From Thalassovita sp. (GTDB taxonomy: Bacteria > Pseudomonadota > Alphaproteobacteria > Rhodobacterales > Rhodobacteraceae), in assembly GCA_017792425.1 (NCBI GenBank), contig CP051233.1:1708402-1772401 (forward strand): 64,000 bases of DNA. The letters are read 5' to 3'. Shown here piece after piece: positions 37,649 through 45,206 of the stretch. Position 1 is the first letter of the stretch; each line of letters starts with the position of its first letter. Made by a program: the position numbers and the translations under genes. The notes beneath the pieces are model-generated. The model had not been told where the DNA came from, made no database searches, and worked only from the letters and a program-made list of their open reading frames with translations.

Positions 37649-38896
37649 TTACGCGTCTGTCCAGGGCATGTCCTGCCCGCCCAGACCGCCGATCTGGACG
37701 CGGGTCGGCAGGCCGATGCGGTCCAGGATGGTGAAGAAGGGCTTGGGGTCCAGCTCTTCGACGTTTTTCATGGTCTTGGCGTCCCATTCGCCGGTGGCAA
37801 CCAGCATCGCCGCGGCAACGGGCGGCACGCCGGCGGTGTAGGAAATGCCCTGCGAGCCGACCTCTGCGTAAGCCTCTGCGTGGTCGGCGACGTTGTAGAC
37901 GAAAACCTCGAACGGCGCGCCGTCCCTGGTGCCCTTGACCAGGTCGCCGATGCAGGTCTTGCCGGTATAGCCGGGGGCCAGCGAGGCGGGATCGGGCAGC
38001 ACGGCCTTGACCACCTTCAGCGGCACGACCTCTTGCCCCTCGGCGGTTTTCACGGGTTGTTCGGACAGCAGGCCAAGGTTCTGCAGCACGGTGAACACGT
38101 TGATGTAGTGATCGCCGAAACCCATCCAGAAGCGCACGTCGGCGTGCGGATAGTTGGTGGCCAGCGAATGCACCTCGTCATGCCCCGATTGGTAGGCGCG
38201 GCAGGTGCCGACGGTGGGCAGATCCCAGTCGCGGCCGGAGGCGAACATGCTGGTTTCCTTCCACTGCTGGTCTTCCCAGTAGTAGACGGTGCCGGTGAAT
38301 TCGCGGAAGTTGATTTCCGGGTCGAAATTGGTGGCGAAATACTTGCCGTGCGACCCGGCGTTGATGTCGACGATGTCGATGGATTCGACCTGATCCATCA
38401 TGTCGATCGCGAAGCGGGCAAAGGCGTTCACCACGCCCGGATCGAACCCGGCACCGAGGATGGCGGTGACGCCCTTTTCGGCGCAGAGGTCGCGTTTCTT
38501 CCATTCGTAGTTGGCATACCACGGCGGGGTTTCGCAGATCTTGGCCGGGTCTTCGTGGATCGCGGTGTCGATATAGGCGGCACCGGTTTCGATGCAGGCG
38601 TCCAGCACCGTCATGTTGACAAAGGCGGACCCGACGTTGATCACGATCTGCGCGCCGGTTTCACGGATCAGCGCGGCCACGGCGGCGCTGTCCATCGCGT
38701 CGACGGCATGTGCAGCCAGAACGCCCTCTGTCTTCATTGCGCCCTTTTCGCGGACGGACTCAAGGATCGCTTCGCATTTCGAAAGCGTCCGGCTGGCGAT
38801 ATGAATGTCGCCTAGCACATCGTTGTTCTGCGCGCATTTATGCGCCACGACCTGAGCGACGCCGCCGGCGCCGATGATGAGAACGTTCTTTTTCAA
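37649..38896 (-). CDS. Saccharopine dehydrogenase-like carboxynorspermidine/carboxyspermidine synthase
   Basis: NAD(P)-dependent reductive condensation enzyme of 415 aa. N-terminal Rossmann motif VLIIGAGGVAQVVAHK (5-20) and the central GAGFDPGVVNAFARF typical of the Lys9-like dehydrogenases. It joins aspartate semialdehyde to a diamine, giving carboxy(nor)spermidine, which nspC upstream then decarboxylates. The two genes are 44 nt apart on the same strand. The product, spermidine or norspermidine, cannot be told from sequence. Cytosolic. Confidence 0.9.
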   Translation of the reverse strand: MKKNVLIIGAGGVAQVVAHKCAQNNDVLGDIHIASRTLSKCEAILESVREKGAMKTEGVLAAHAVDAMDSAAVAALIRETGAQIVINVGSAFVNMTVLDACIETGAAYIDTAIHEDPAKICETPPWYANYEWKKRDLCAEKGVTAILGAGFDPGVVNAFARFAIDMMDQVESIDIVDINAGSHGKYFATNFDPEINFREFTGTVYYWEDQQWKETSMFASGRDWDLPTVGTCRAYQSGHDEVHSLATNYPHADVRFWMGFGDHYINVFTVLQNLGLLSEQPVKTAEGQEVVPLKVVKAVLPDPASLAPGYTGKTCIGDLVKGTRDGAPFEVFVYNVADHAEAYAEVGSQGISYTAGVPPVAAAMLVATGEWDAKTMKNVEELDPKPFFTILDRIGLPTRVQIGGLGGQDMPWTDA

Positions 38897-38940
38897 CTGT
38901 CAGAACCCCCTTTGGTTGGGTGTTGGTGGGTTGGGCGGGC

Positions 38941-40035
38941 TCAGCCGAGCGCCGCGACGAAATCCTCGTATCCGAAGTCGCGGACAAGGCGGACGGTGCC
39001 GTCCAGTTCGCGAATGGCAATGCCGGGCATCTTCACGCCATTGAACCAGTTTTTCTTGACCATCGTGTAACCGGCGGCATCGCGGATCGAGATACGGTCG
39101 CCGATTTCCAGCGGTTTTGCAAATTTGCCCTCGCCGAAGATGTCCCCGGCCAGGCAGGTTTTGCCGGCGATCTGGTAGTCATGGGGGCCGTCCTGCGGCA
39201 GTTTCGCGGTTTCGCGATAGATCAGCAGGTCCAGCATGTGAGCCTCTATGCTGCTGTCGACGATGGCGACCTTCTTGCCGTTGTCGATGATGTCCAGAAC
39301 GGAGACTTCGAGCGTGGTGGAATTGGTGATGCTGGCCTCTCCGGGTTCGAGGTAGACCTGCACGCCCATTGCGTCGCTGAAGGATTTCAGCCGGTCGGCG
39401 AGCTGATCCAGCGGGTAGCCTTCGCCGGTGAAATGGATGCCGCCGCCCAGGCTGACCCAATCCAGTTTTTTCAGGAACGGGCCGAAATCCTTTTCGATGC
39501 GGGAAAGCTGTTGCGAGAACAGGTCGAAATCGCGGTTTTCGCAGTTGTAGTGAATCATCACGCCGTTGATGCGGTCCAATGCCTGTTCCAGCCGCGCCAT
39601 GTCCCATTCACCAAGGCGGGAAAACGGGCGGGCGGGATCGGCCAGATCAAAGCCCGAGGTGGAAAAGCGCGGGTTCAGGCGCAGGCCGGTGGCAATGCCC
39701 GCGGCGCGGTCGCCGAAGCGGTCCAACTGGCCCAGCGAGTTGAAGATCACCTTGTCGGCGTAGGACACGGCCTCGTCGATTTCATGATCGGCCCAGCCGA
39801 CGGAATAGGCGTGGGTTTCCTTGCCGAATTTTTCGCGGCCAAGGCGCAGCTCATAGAGCGAGGAGGACGTGGTGCCGTCCATGTAATCGCGCATGAGGTC
39901 GAACACGCCCCAGGTGGAAAAGCATTTCAGCGCCAACAGCGCCTTGGCCCCGGAGGCTTCGCGCAGGTGGGCGATCTTTTCCAGGTTGGGCAGAAGGCGC
40001 GATTTGTCGATCAGGTAATAGGGGGTCTGGATCAT
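38941..40035 (-). CDS. nspC: Carboxynorspermidine decarboxylase
   Basis: PLP enzyme of the alanine-racemase fold, 364 aa. The PLP lysine is K37 in LALKCFSTWG; the C-terminal partner site CLAGDIFGEG and the glycine-rich phosphate site LGGGIHFT are present. It completes the alternative polyamine route with the dehydrogenase downstream. It is the first gene after the GTA locus on the other strand, a neighbour order I recall from other roseobacters. Confidence 0.92.
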   Translation of the reverse strand: MIQTPYYLIDKSRLLPNLEKIAHLREASGAKALLALKCFSTWGVFDLMRDYMDGTTSSSLYELRLGREKFGKETHAYSVGWADHEIDEAVSYADKVIFNSLGQLDRFGDRAAGIATGLRLNPRFSTSGFDLADPARPFSRLGEWDMARLEQALDRINGVMIHYNCENRDFDLFSQQLSRIEKDFGPFLKKLDWVSLGGGIHFTGEGYPLDQLADRLKSFSDAMGVQVYLEPGEASITNSTTLEVSVLDIIDNGKKVAIVDSSIEAHMLDLLIYRETAKLPQDGPHDYQIAGKTCLAGDIFGEGKFAKPLEIGDRISIRDAAGYTMVKKNWFNGVKMPGIAIRELDGTVRLVRDFGYEDFVAALG

Positions 40036-40211
40036 CGGGCGGTGTTCCTGTCAGGCAAAAGCACGTGGCACGCGGCGAACGCGGTTTCCATAAGGCCGGG
40101 GGGGACCGGACGCAAACACTTAATTTGATCAGGTGATGGGAAAATCGTGGAAATTTCCGCTGCGTGTTAAGAAATTTTTAATAATAACGGGCGGTTAGGC
40201 GGAAATCGCGC

Positions 40212-40240
40212 TTGACTCTGCGAACGGTCCCGTGTAGGGT
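40212..40240 (+). promoter_or_regulatory. Promoter of the GTA remnant
   Basis: TTGACT (40212-40217), a 17-bp spacer and TAGGGT (40235-40240) make the best sigma70-like promoter seen in the window. The expected start of transcription, about 40247, coincides with an ATG at 40248. Confidence 0.65.
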
Positions 40241-40247
40241 TTGTGTC

Positions 40248-40331
40248 ATGCTAGAAGAAGTGGGCAAGCGGCCCGGGGGCGACCCCGGTGCCGCTTTTTC
40301 ATTTCTCTCGTGCGGAGGAATCCAAGCATGA
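40248..40331 (+). CDS. Possible leaderless leader peptide before the GTA small terminase gene
   Basis: A 27-codon frame (MLEEVGKRPGGDPGAAFSFL and 7 more residues) begins almost at the predicted transcription start, contains the whole terminator hairpin, and ends in an ATGA overlap with the next gene. A ribosome translating it would melt the hairpin, so it could act in translation-dependent attenuation and translational coupling. Not proven; the peptide resembles nothing I know and may be chance. Confidence 0.3.
   Translation: MLEEVGKRPGGDPGAAFSFLSCGGIQA
40266..40299 (+). terminator. Intrinsic terminator or attenuator inside the GTA leader
   Basis: AAGCGGC-CCGGGG pairs with CCCCGG-t-GCCGCTT around a GCGA tetraloop with one bulged T, followed by TTTTTC. 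It lies only about 20 nt after the predicted transcription start and before the first gene, so most transcripts should end here as RNAs of about 50 nt unless readthrough is promoted. Confidence 0.8.
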
Positions 40332-40690
40332 GGCAGAGCGAGCACACGATGACCTTGATCACCACCGACAACGGCGACTTTCCGCTGGGCGACAGCCTGA
40401 ACGAAATCAGGGACCAGCTGGAGGCGCTGCGGGCGGAAATGACCGCAATACAGGCAAGACTGAAGGATGGGGAAATCGAGGCCGTGAAGGACGGCCAGAA
40501 AACCGTAACGGAGATCCGCCACTGGCTGCGGATCGCCCTGGAACTGGAGATGGAATTTGCAAAACGACAGCAGAAACAGGCGGGGATCGTCGGATCCTAC
40601 GCCATCGACTTTGACGAAGCGCGGGATCGTATCCGGTGCCGGCTGGATCGCCTCCGCCGATGTCGAGGTTCAAAACGACTTTCTGGATGA
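40328..40690 (+). CDS. GTA small terminase-like protein (orfg1 homologue)
   Basis: Protein of 120 aa with a central coiled coil (LRAEMTAIQARLKDGEIEAV, then TEIRHWLRIALELEMEFAKRQQKQ) and the position and size of the first gene of Rhodobacter-type gene transfer agents, whose product is the small terminase. GGAGGA lies 10 nt before the ATG. The frame reads past the start of the next gene by more than 130 nt, as GTA g1/g2 overlaps do, so its last 20 or so residues (RCRLDRLRRCRGSKR) are low-complexity. It is intact although most of the cluster behind it is gone. Confidence 0.75.
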   Translation: MRQSEHTMTLITTDNGDFPLGDSLNEIRDQLEALRAEMTAIQARLKDGEIEAVKDGQKTVTEIRHWLRIALELEMEFAKRQQKQAGIVGSYAIDFDEARDRIRCRLDRLRRCRGSKRLSG

Positions 40691-43058
40691 CCTGAGTGAG
40701 GGAGAGCTTATGGCTCTCCCTTTTTTGTTCGAGTTCTGGGCGATGGAGCACCAGTTGCCACCCGAGGGCGACTGGCGGTCCTGGGTCATCATGGGCGGGC
40801 GCGGCGCAGGCAAGACGCGCGCCGGGGCCGAATGGGTGCGATCCATGGTGGAAGGGGCGCGGCCGATGGATACGGGCCGCGCCCGGCGCGTGGCGATCGT
40901 GGGGGAAACCATCGACCAGGCGCGCGAGGTGATGGTGTTCGGCGAAAGCGGCATCCTGGCATGCAGCCCGCCGGACCGGCGGCCCGACTGGCAGGCCAGC
41001 CGCCGCACCCTGGTCTGGCCGAACGGGGCGGAGGCGCAGGTGTTTTCCGCCCATGACCCCGAAGCGCTGCGTGGGCCGCAGTTCGATGCCGCCTGGGTGG
41101 ACGAACTGGGGTGCGCCGCCATTGACAAGGGTGCAAACCAGCCCAACCGGTTCCTTGACGTGAAATCCTCGGAATCCGGGTTGCCGCGCCATTCGAATGG
41201 ACAGCGGGATGAATTCATGCAGATGCAATACCTGCGCGCTGTTCTGGGCTATTGGTCCGACCCGCAGGTCAATCCGCAATCGGTGGAATACGATGGACCG
41301 ATGCTGGACCTTGGCAATGCCTACGTCTGGTCCTGGGACGCACGGCCCTATCCGTATTTCCCGGCCAACAGCACATTGTGGAGCGATGGCGAGAACTATG
41401 CCCGCGGTCACTGGCTGAACGGACGAGGTGCAGCACGGTCCGTGGCGTCAGTGGTGCGCGACATCTGCGCCGATGCGGGGGTGCAGGCGGTTGTGACGGA
41501 CCGGTTGAACGGTCTGGTGCGCGGCTATGTGGCAAAGGATACGGATACCGCCCGCGCGGCACTTCAGCCGCTGATGCTGCGCCACGGGTTCGATGCGGTC
41601 GAGCGCGATGGGGAGCTGGAATTCCGTAGTCGGACCGGCGGTGTCGATTGTACTCTGGACACGGACGGTTTGGTGGTGTCGGATGAAACGCCCAACGGCC
41701 ACGACCGTACCCGCGCCGGTGAAAGCGATTTGAGCGGTCAGGTCAGGCTGCGGTTTGTCGAGGCGGGCGGCGATTTCGAGACGGTCGCCGAAGAGGCGGT
41801 GCTGCCGGACGAGGAAACCCTTGCGGTCTCGACCTCGGAATTCCCGCTGCTGATGACACGCGCCGAAGGGCGGCAAGTGGTTGAACGCTGGCTGAGCGAG
41901 GCCCGCGTCGCGCGGGACACAATCAAACTGAGCCTGCCCTTGTCGATGTCCGCGCTTGGTGCCGGGGATACAGTCGCGCTGCCGAACGGTGGACTGTACC
42001 GGCTGGACCGCGTGGAAAGCGGCGCGATGTTACTGGCCGAAGGCGTGCGCATTGACCCAGAAAGCTATGGGCCTGTGGACATGGTGGAAACGCCCGCGGT
42101 GGTTTCCCGATTTGCTCAGCCAGTGCCTGTGTTCCCGTTGTTCCTGGATCTGCCCTTGCTGTCCGGGGACGAGGCCGCGCACGAGCCGCACATCGCTGCT
42201 ACCGCGACGCCGTGGCCCGGTACAGTGGCGGTGTTCCAAGGGGTTGAGGATCTGGATTATTCGCTGCTGGGTACGTTGGGCGCGCCGTCGGTAGTCGGGC
42301 AACTGACCGCCCCGCTGATGCGTGCGGCGGCTGGGCGCTATGACCTCGCGGGCCAAATCGAGTTGCACCTGACCGGGGGTGCATTGAACGGTGTCAGCGA
42401 TCTTGCGCTTCTGAACGGCGCGAATGTCGCTGCGATCGGTGACGGGTCCGCCGACAACTGGGAGGTGATCCAGTTCCGGGATGCCGAGCTGGTCGCCGAA
42501 AATACATGGCACCTACGCACCCTGTTGCGGGGACAGTCGGGCAGCGAGGGGTTGATGCCCGTGGTCTGGCCAGAGGGCAGTTATTTCGTTCTGCTGAACG
42601 GTGGACCGAAACAACTTGGCCTGCCGATATCATCGCGCAATGTGGCGCATCACTATCGGATCGGTCCTGCGTTGCGCGGCTATGATGACCCGTCCTATCA
42701 GCACGCGGTTCATGCTTTTGCCGGGATCGGTCTGAAACCCCTTGCGCCAGTTCACCTGCGGGCGGACAGGCATGCCAACGGCGATCTGTCCGTTGGCTGG
42801 ATTCGCAGAACCCGTGTGGACGGCGATGGCTGGGAAGCCGCCGAAGTACCGCTGGGCGAGGAAAGCGAAACCTACCATCTGCGTATCCTTGCCGGTGGGA
42901 TTCCGATCCGAGAAGAAACCCTGCAAACAGCCCAATGGATCTATTCGGCGGCGCATCAAACGCAGGATGGAGGACAAGGAGATATCCGGGTGCAGGTCGC
43001 GCAGGTGTCTGCGCGGTTCGGGCCGGGGTATTATGCCACGCTTGATCTGAGTATCTGA
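40557..43058 (+). CDS. Deletion fusion: GTA large terminase N-terminus joined to GTA host-specificity/tail protein C-terminus
   Basis: Open frame of 833 aa with two unrelated parts. Residues about 25-184 are the ATPase start of a GTA large terminase: WIASADVEVQNDFLDDLSE, Walker A GGRGAGKT (80-87), Walker B FDAAWVDEL (177-185). From C186 on (GCAAIDKGANQPN, KSSESGLPRHSNGQRD, then RAYVW-like NAYVWSWDARPYPYFP) it is the C-terminal half of the last, very large GTA tail gene (g15), ending normally before cysE. The terminase nuclease domain and about a dozen packaging, capsid and tail genes are missing, so no particle can be made from this locus. The joint (about 41103-41114) is in frame. TTG start chosen for its GGAGA site; TTG 40611 is an alternative. 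Confidence 0.85.
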   Translation: MQNDSRNRRGSSDPTPSTLTKRGIVSGAGWIASADVEVQNDFLDDLSEGELMALPFLFEFWAMEHQLPPEGDWRSWVIMGGRGAGKTRAGAEWVRSMVEGARPMDTGRARRVAIVGETIDQAREVMVFGESGILACSPPDRRPDWQASRRTLVWPNGAEAQVFSAHDPEALRGPQFDAAWVDELGCAAIDKGANQPNRFLDVKSSESGLPRHSNGQRDEFMQMQYLRAVLGYWSDPQVNPQSVEYDGPMLDLGNAYVWSWDARPYPYFPANSTLWSDGENYARGHWLNGRGAARSVASVVRDICADAGVQAVVTDRLNGLVRGYVAKDTDTARAALQPLMLRHGFDAVERDGELEFRSRTGGVDCTLDTDGLVVSDETPNGHDRTRAGESDLSGQVRLRFVEAGGDFETVAEEAVLPDEETLAVSTSEFPLLMTRAEGRQVVERWLSEARVARDTIKLSLPLSMSALGAGDTVALPNGGLYRLDRVESGAMLLAEGVRIDPESYGPVDMVETPAVVSRFAQPVPVFPLFLDLPLLSGDEAAHEPHIAATATPWPGTVAVFQGVEDLDYSLLGTLGAPSVVGQLTAPLMRAAAGRYDLAGQIELHLTGGALNGVSDLALLNGANVAAIGDGSADNWEVIQFRDAELVAENTWHLRTLLRGQSGSEGLMPVVWPEGSYFVLLNGGPKQLGLPISSRNVAHHYRIGPALRGYDDPSYQHAVHAFAGIGLKPLAPVHLRADRHANGDLSVGWIRRTRVDGDGWEAAEVPLGEESETYHLRILAGGIPIREETLQTAQWIYSAAHQTQDGGQGDIRVQVAQVSARFGPGYYATLDLSI

Positions 43059-43063
43059 CCTAA

Positions 43064-43098
43064 GGCCCGCCGGTACCCTCCGGCGGGCCATTCATTTT
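43064..43098 (+). terminator. Terminator of the GTA remnant
   Basis: Ten-base-pair stem GGCCCGCCGG/CCGGCGGGCC, 6-nt loop, then ATTCATTTT, directly after the fusion gene. Confidence 0.78.
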
Positions 43099-43178
43099 CG
43101 TGATTATCCGTTTCAAAGCTTTGCATTTTCCCTTTCGGGCCTATCTGTTATAGTCGGTGGGAACGGAGGGCCTTGGCC

Positions 43179-43994
43179 ATGGTTGAAACACGCGCGAAAC
43201 TTGCTCAGATTGATCCGGTCTGGAGCCGCATCATTTCAGAAGCGGAACAGGCCGTTGTGGACGAACCCCTGCTGGGTGGGCTTTTGCATTCCAGCATCCT
43301 GCACCATGCCTCGATCGAGAATGCCCTGTCCTATCGGATCGCGATGAAGCTCGCTTCGGGCGAGATGTCGGAACAGTTGCTGCGTGAAATCTGCGACGGC
43401 GCGCATAGGGCCGACAAATCCCTGGCCCTGTCCGCGCGCGCCGATATCGTGGCCGTTTATGAACGCGACCCGGCCTGCCACCGGTTCTTGCAGCCGCTGA
43501 TGTTCTTCAAGGGTTATCAGGCGGTGCAGGCCTATCGTGTTGCGCATTGGCTGTGGACCAGCGGGCGCAGGGACATGGCCTATTTCTTTCAGATGCGGAT
43601 ATCCGAGGTGTTTGGTGTGGACATCCACCCCGCGGCGCGGATCGGCAAGGGCATCATGATTGACCATGCTCATTCCATCGTCATCGGCGAAACCGCGGTC
43701 GTGGGCGATAACGTGTCGTTGCTGCACTCGGTCACACTGGGGGGCACCGGCAAAGAGGACGAGGACCGCCACCCGAAAATCGGCGATGGTGTGCTGATCG
43801 GCGCAGGGGCCAAGGTGCTGGGCAACATCAGGATCGGTCATTGTTCGCGCATAGCTGCCGGGTCCGTCGTGCTGCATGACGTGCCGCCTAAATCCACGGT
43901 CGCGGGTGTGCCTGCCAAGGTCGTGGGCGAAGCGGGATGCGAGCAGCCTTCGGTTCTGATGGACCAGAGCCTGAAGGGTTGTTCTGACTGCTGA
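43179..43994 (+). CDS. cysE: Serine O-acetyltransferase
   Basis: Makes O-acetylserine from serine and acetyl-CoA, the first step of cysteine synthesis; 271 aa. N-terminal helical domain, then the hexapeptide-repeat helix (IHPAARIGKGIMIDHAHSIV, IGDGVLIGAGAKVLGNIRIG). The ATG after GGAGGG (spacing 9) is used, not the TTG 6 nt earlier. The C-terminus ends KGCSDC instead of the isoleucine that usually docks into CysK. Its place right after the GTA cluster is the same as in Rhodobacter capsulatus. Confidence 0.96.
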   Translation: MVETRAKLAQIDPVWSRIISEAEQAVVDEPLLGGLLHSSILHHASIENALSYRIAMKLASGEMSEQLLREICDGAHRADKSLALSARADIVAVYERDPACHRFLQPLMFFKGYQAVQAYRVAHWLWTSGRRDMAYFFQMRISEVFGVDIHPAARIGKGIMIDHAHSIVIGETAVVGDNVSLLHSVTLGGTGKEDEDRHPKIGDGVLIGAGAKVLGNIRIGHCSRIAAGSVVLHDVPPKSTVAGVPAKVVGEAGCEQPSVLMDQSLKGCSDC

Positions 43995-44035
43995 TCGGAA
44001 AAAGGGAAAGCCTCCTGATAGTTAGCATTGTGGAC

Positions 44036-44070
44036 ATGCCCGGCGGGAATTACCCTGACCGGGCATTTTC
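44036..44070 (+). terminator. Hairpin between cysE and cysK
   Basis: ATGCCCGG (44036-44043) pairs with CCGGGCAT (44059-44066), then TTTTC. Weak terminator that could reduce readthrough into cysK. Confidence 0.5.
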
Positions 44071-44087
44071 ATTACGGGAGGAGCGTC

Positions 44088-45155
44088 ATGACTCGGCAAA
44101 CCAACGGTCGCGGACGGCTTTATGACAACGTGCTGGAAACCGTGGGCGACACGCCCGCGATCCGCATCAACCGGATCGCACCGGATCATGTGACCATGTA
44201 CGTCAAGGCAGAGGCGTTCAATCCCGGCGGCTCGGTCAAGGATCGCCTGGCGCTGAACATCATCGAGGCGGCGGAAAAATCCGGTGCGCTGAAGCCCGGC
44301 CAAACGGTAGTAGAGGCGACCAGCGGCAACACCGGTATCGGGCTGGCGATGGTCTGCGCCGCCAAGGGCTATCCGCTGGTCATCACGATGGTGGAAACCT
44401 TTTCCGTGGAACGTCGCCGCCTGATGCGCTTCCTGGGGGCCAAGGTCGTCCTGACGCCCAAGGAGCAGAAGGGGACGGGCATGTACCAGAAGGCCAAGGA
44501 ACTGGCCGACAAGAACGGCTGGTTCTTTGCACGGCAGTTTGAGACAGAGGCCAACGCGGATATCCACGAAAATACCACTGCGCGCGAGATCATGGCCGAT
44601 TTCGACGGTCAGCGGCTGGATTATTTCGTGTCTGGTTTTGGCACTGGCGGCACCGTGACAGGCGTTAGCCGGGTGTTGCGGCGCGAACGGCCGGATACCA
44701 AGATCATCCTGACCGAACCATCGTCCGCCGCGATGGTGCAAAGCGGGGTGGCGCAGGAACGGACCGCCGAAGGTGAACCCGCAACCAGCCACCCGGCCTT
44801 TACCCCGCACCCGATCCAGGGCTGGACCCCGGATTTCATCCCGCTTGTCCTGCAAGAGGCGCTGGACAACAACGGTTATGATGAATTGCTGCCGGTCAGC
44901 GGGCCGGACGGGATCGCTTTTTCCCGCCGTCTGGCGCTGGAAGAGGGGATATTCACCGGTATTTCCGGCGGCGCGACCTTTGCCGCCGCCATGAAAGTGG
45001 CGGAAAAGGCGCCCGCCGGGTCGGTTATCCTGGCTGTGCTGCCCGATACTGGTGAACGCTACCTCAGTACGCCGCTGTTCGAGGGGATTGAGGCCGACAT
45101 GACCGATGAGGAACGTGAATTGATGCGATCCACGCCCGGTTACCAGATGGGCTGA
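44088..45155 (+). CDS. cysK: Cysteine synthase A
   Basis: PLP enzyme joining O-acetylserine and sulfide to cysteine; 355 aa, about 35 longer than E. coli CysK because of C-terminal and loop extensions. PLP lysine K51 in NPGGSVKDR; the substrate loop EATSGNTGIGLA is intact. GGGAGGAG precedes the ATG. Together with cysE it completes the two-step pathway. Confidence 0.94.
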   Translation: MTRQTNGRGRLYDNVLETVGDTPAIRINRIAPDHVTMYVKAEAFNPGGSVKDRLALNIIEAAEKSGALKPGQTVVEATSGNTGIGLAMVCAAKGYPLVITMVETFSVERRRLMRFLGAKVVLTPKEQKGTGMYQKAKELADKNGWFFARQFETEANADIHENTTAREIMADFDGQRLDYFVSGFGTGGTVTGVSRVLRRERPDTKIILTEPSSAAMVQSGVAQERTAEGEPATSHPAFTPHPIQGWTPDFIPLVLQEALDNNGYDELLPVSGPDGIAFSRRLALEEGIFTGISGGATFAAAMKVAEKAPAGSVILAVLPDTGERYLSTPLFEGIEADMTDEERELMRSTPGYQMG

Positions 45156-45160
45156 AACGT

Positions 45161-45189
45161 GAAACGCCGGGGATTGTCCCCGGCGTTTC
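45161..45189. terminator. Bidirectional intrinsic terminator between cysK and pdhC
   Basis: Thirteen-base-pair stem GAAACGCCGGGGA/TCCCCGGCGTTTC with a TTG loop between two convergent genes. Confidence 0.78.
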
Positions 45190-45206
45190 CATTTGTCGTA
45201 CTGGTG

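Noticed and set aside
40557..40690. Frameshift between GTA small-terminase gene and the following frame
   Set aside because: The overlap is expected for GTA g1/g2, and both frames keep family sequence on their own sides, so no sequencing error needs to be assumed.
43121..43153. Promoter in front of cysE
   Set aside because: TTGCAT and TTATAG are present but 21 bp apart, too far for a confident call.
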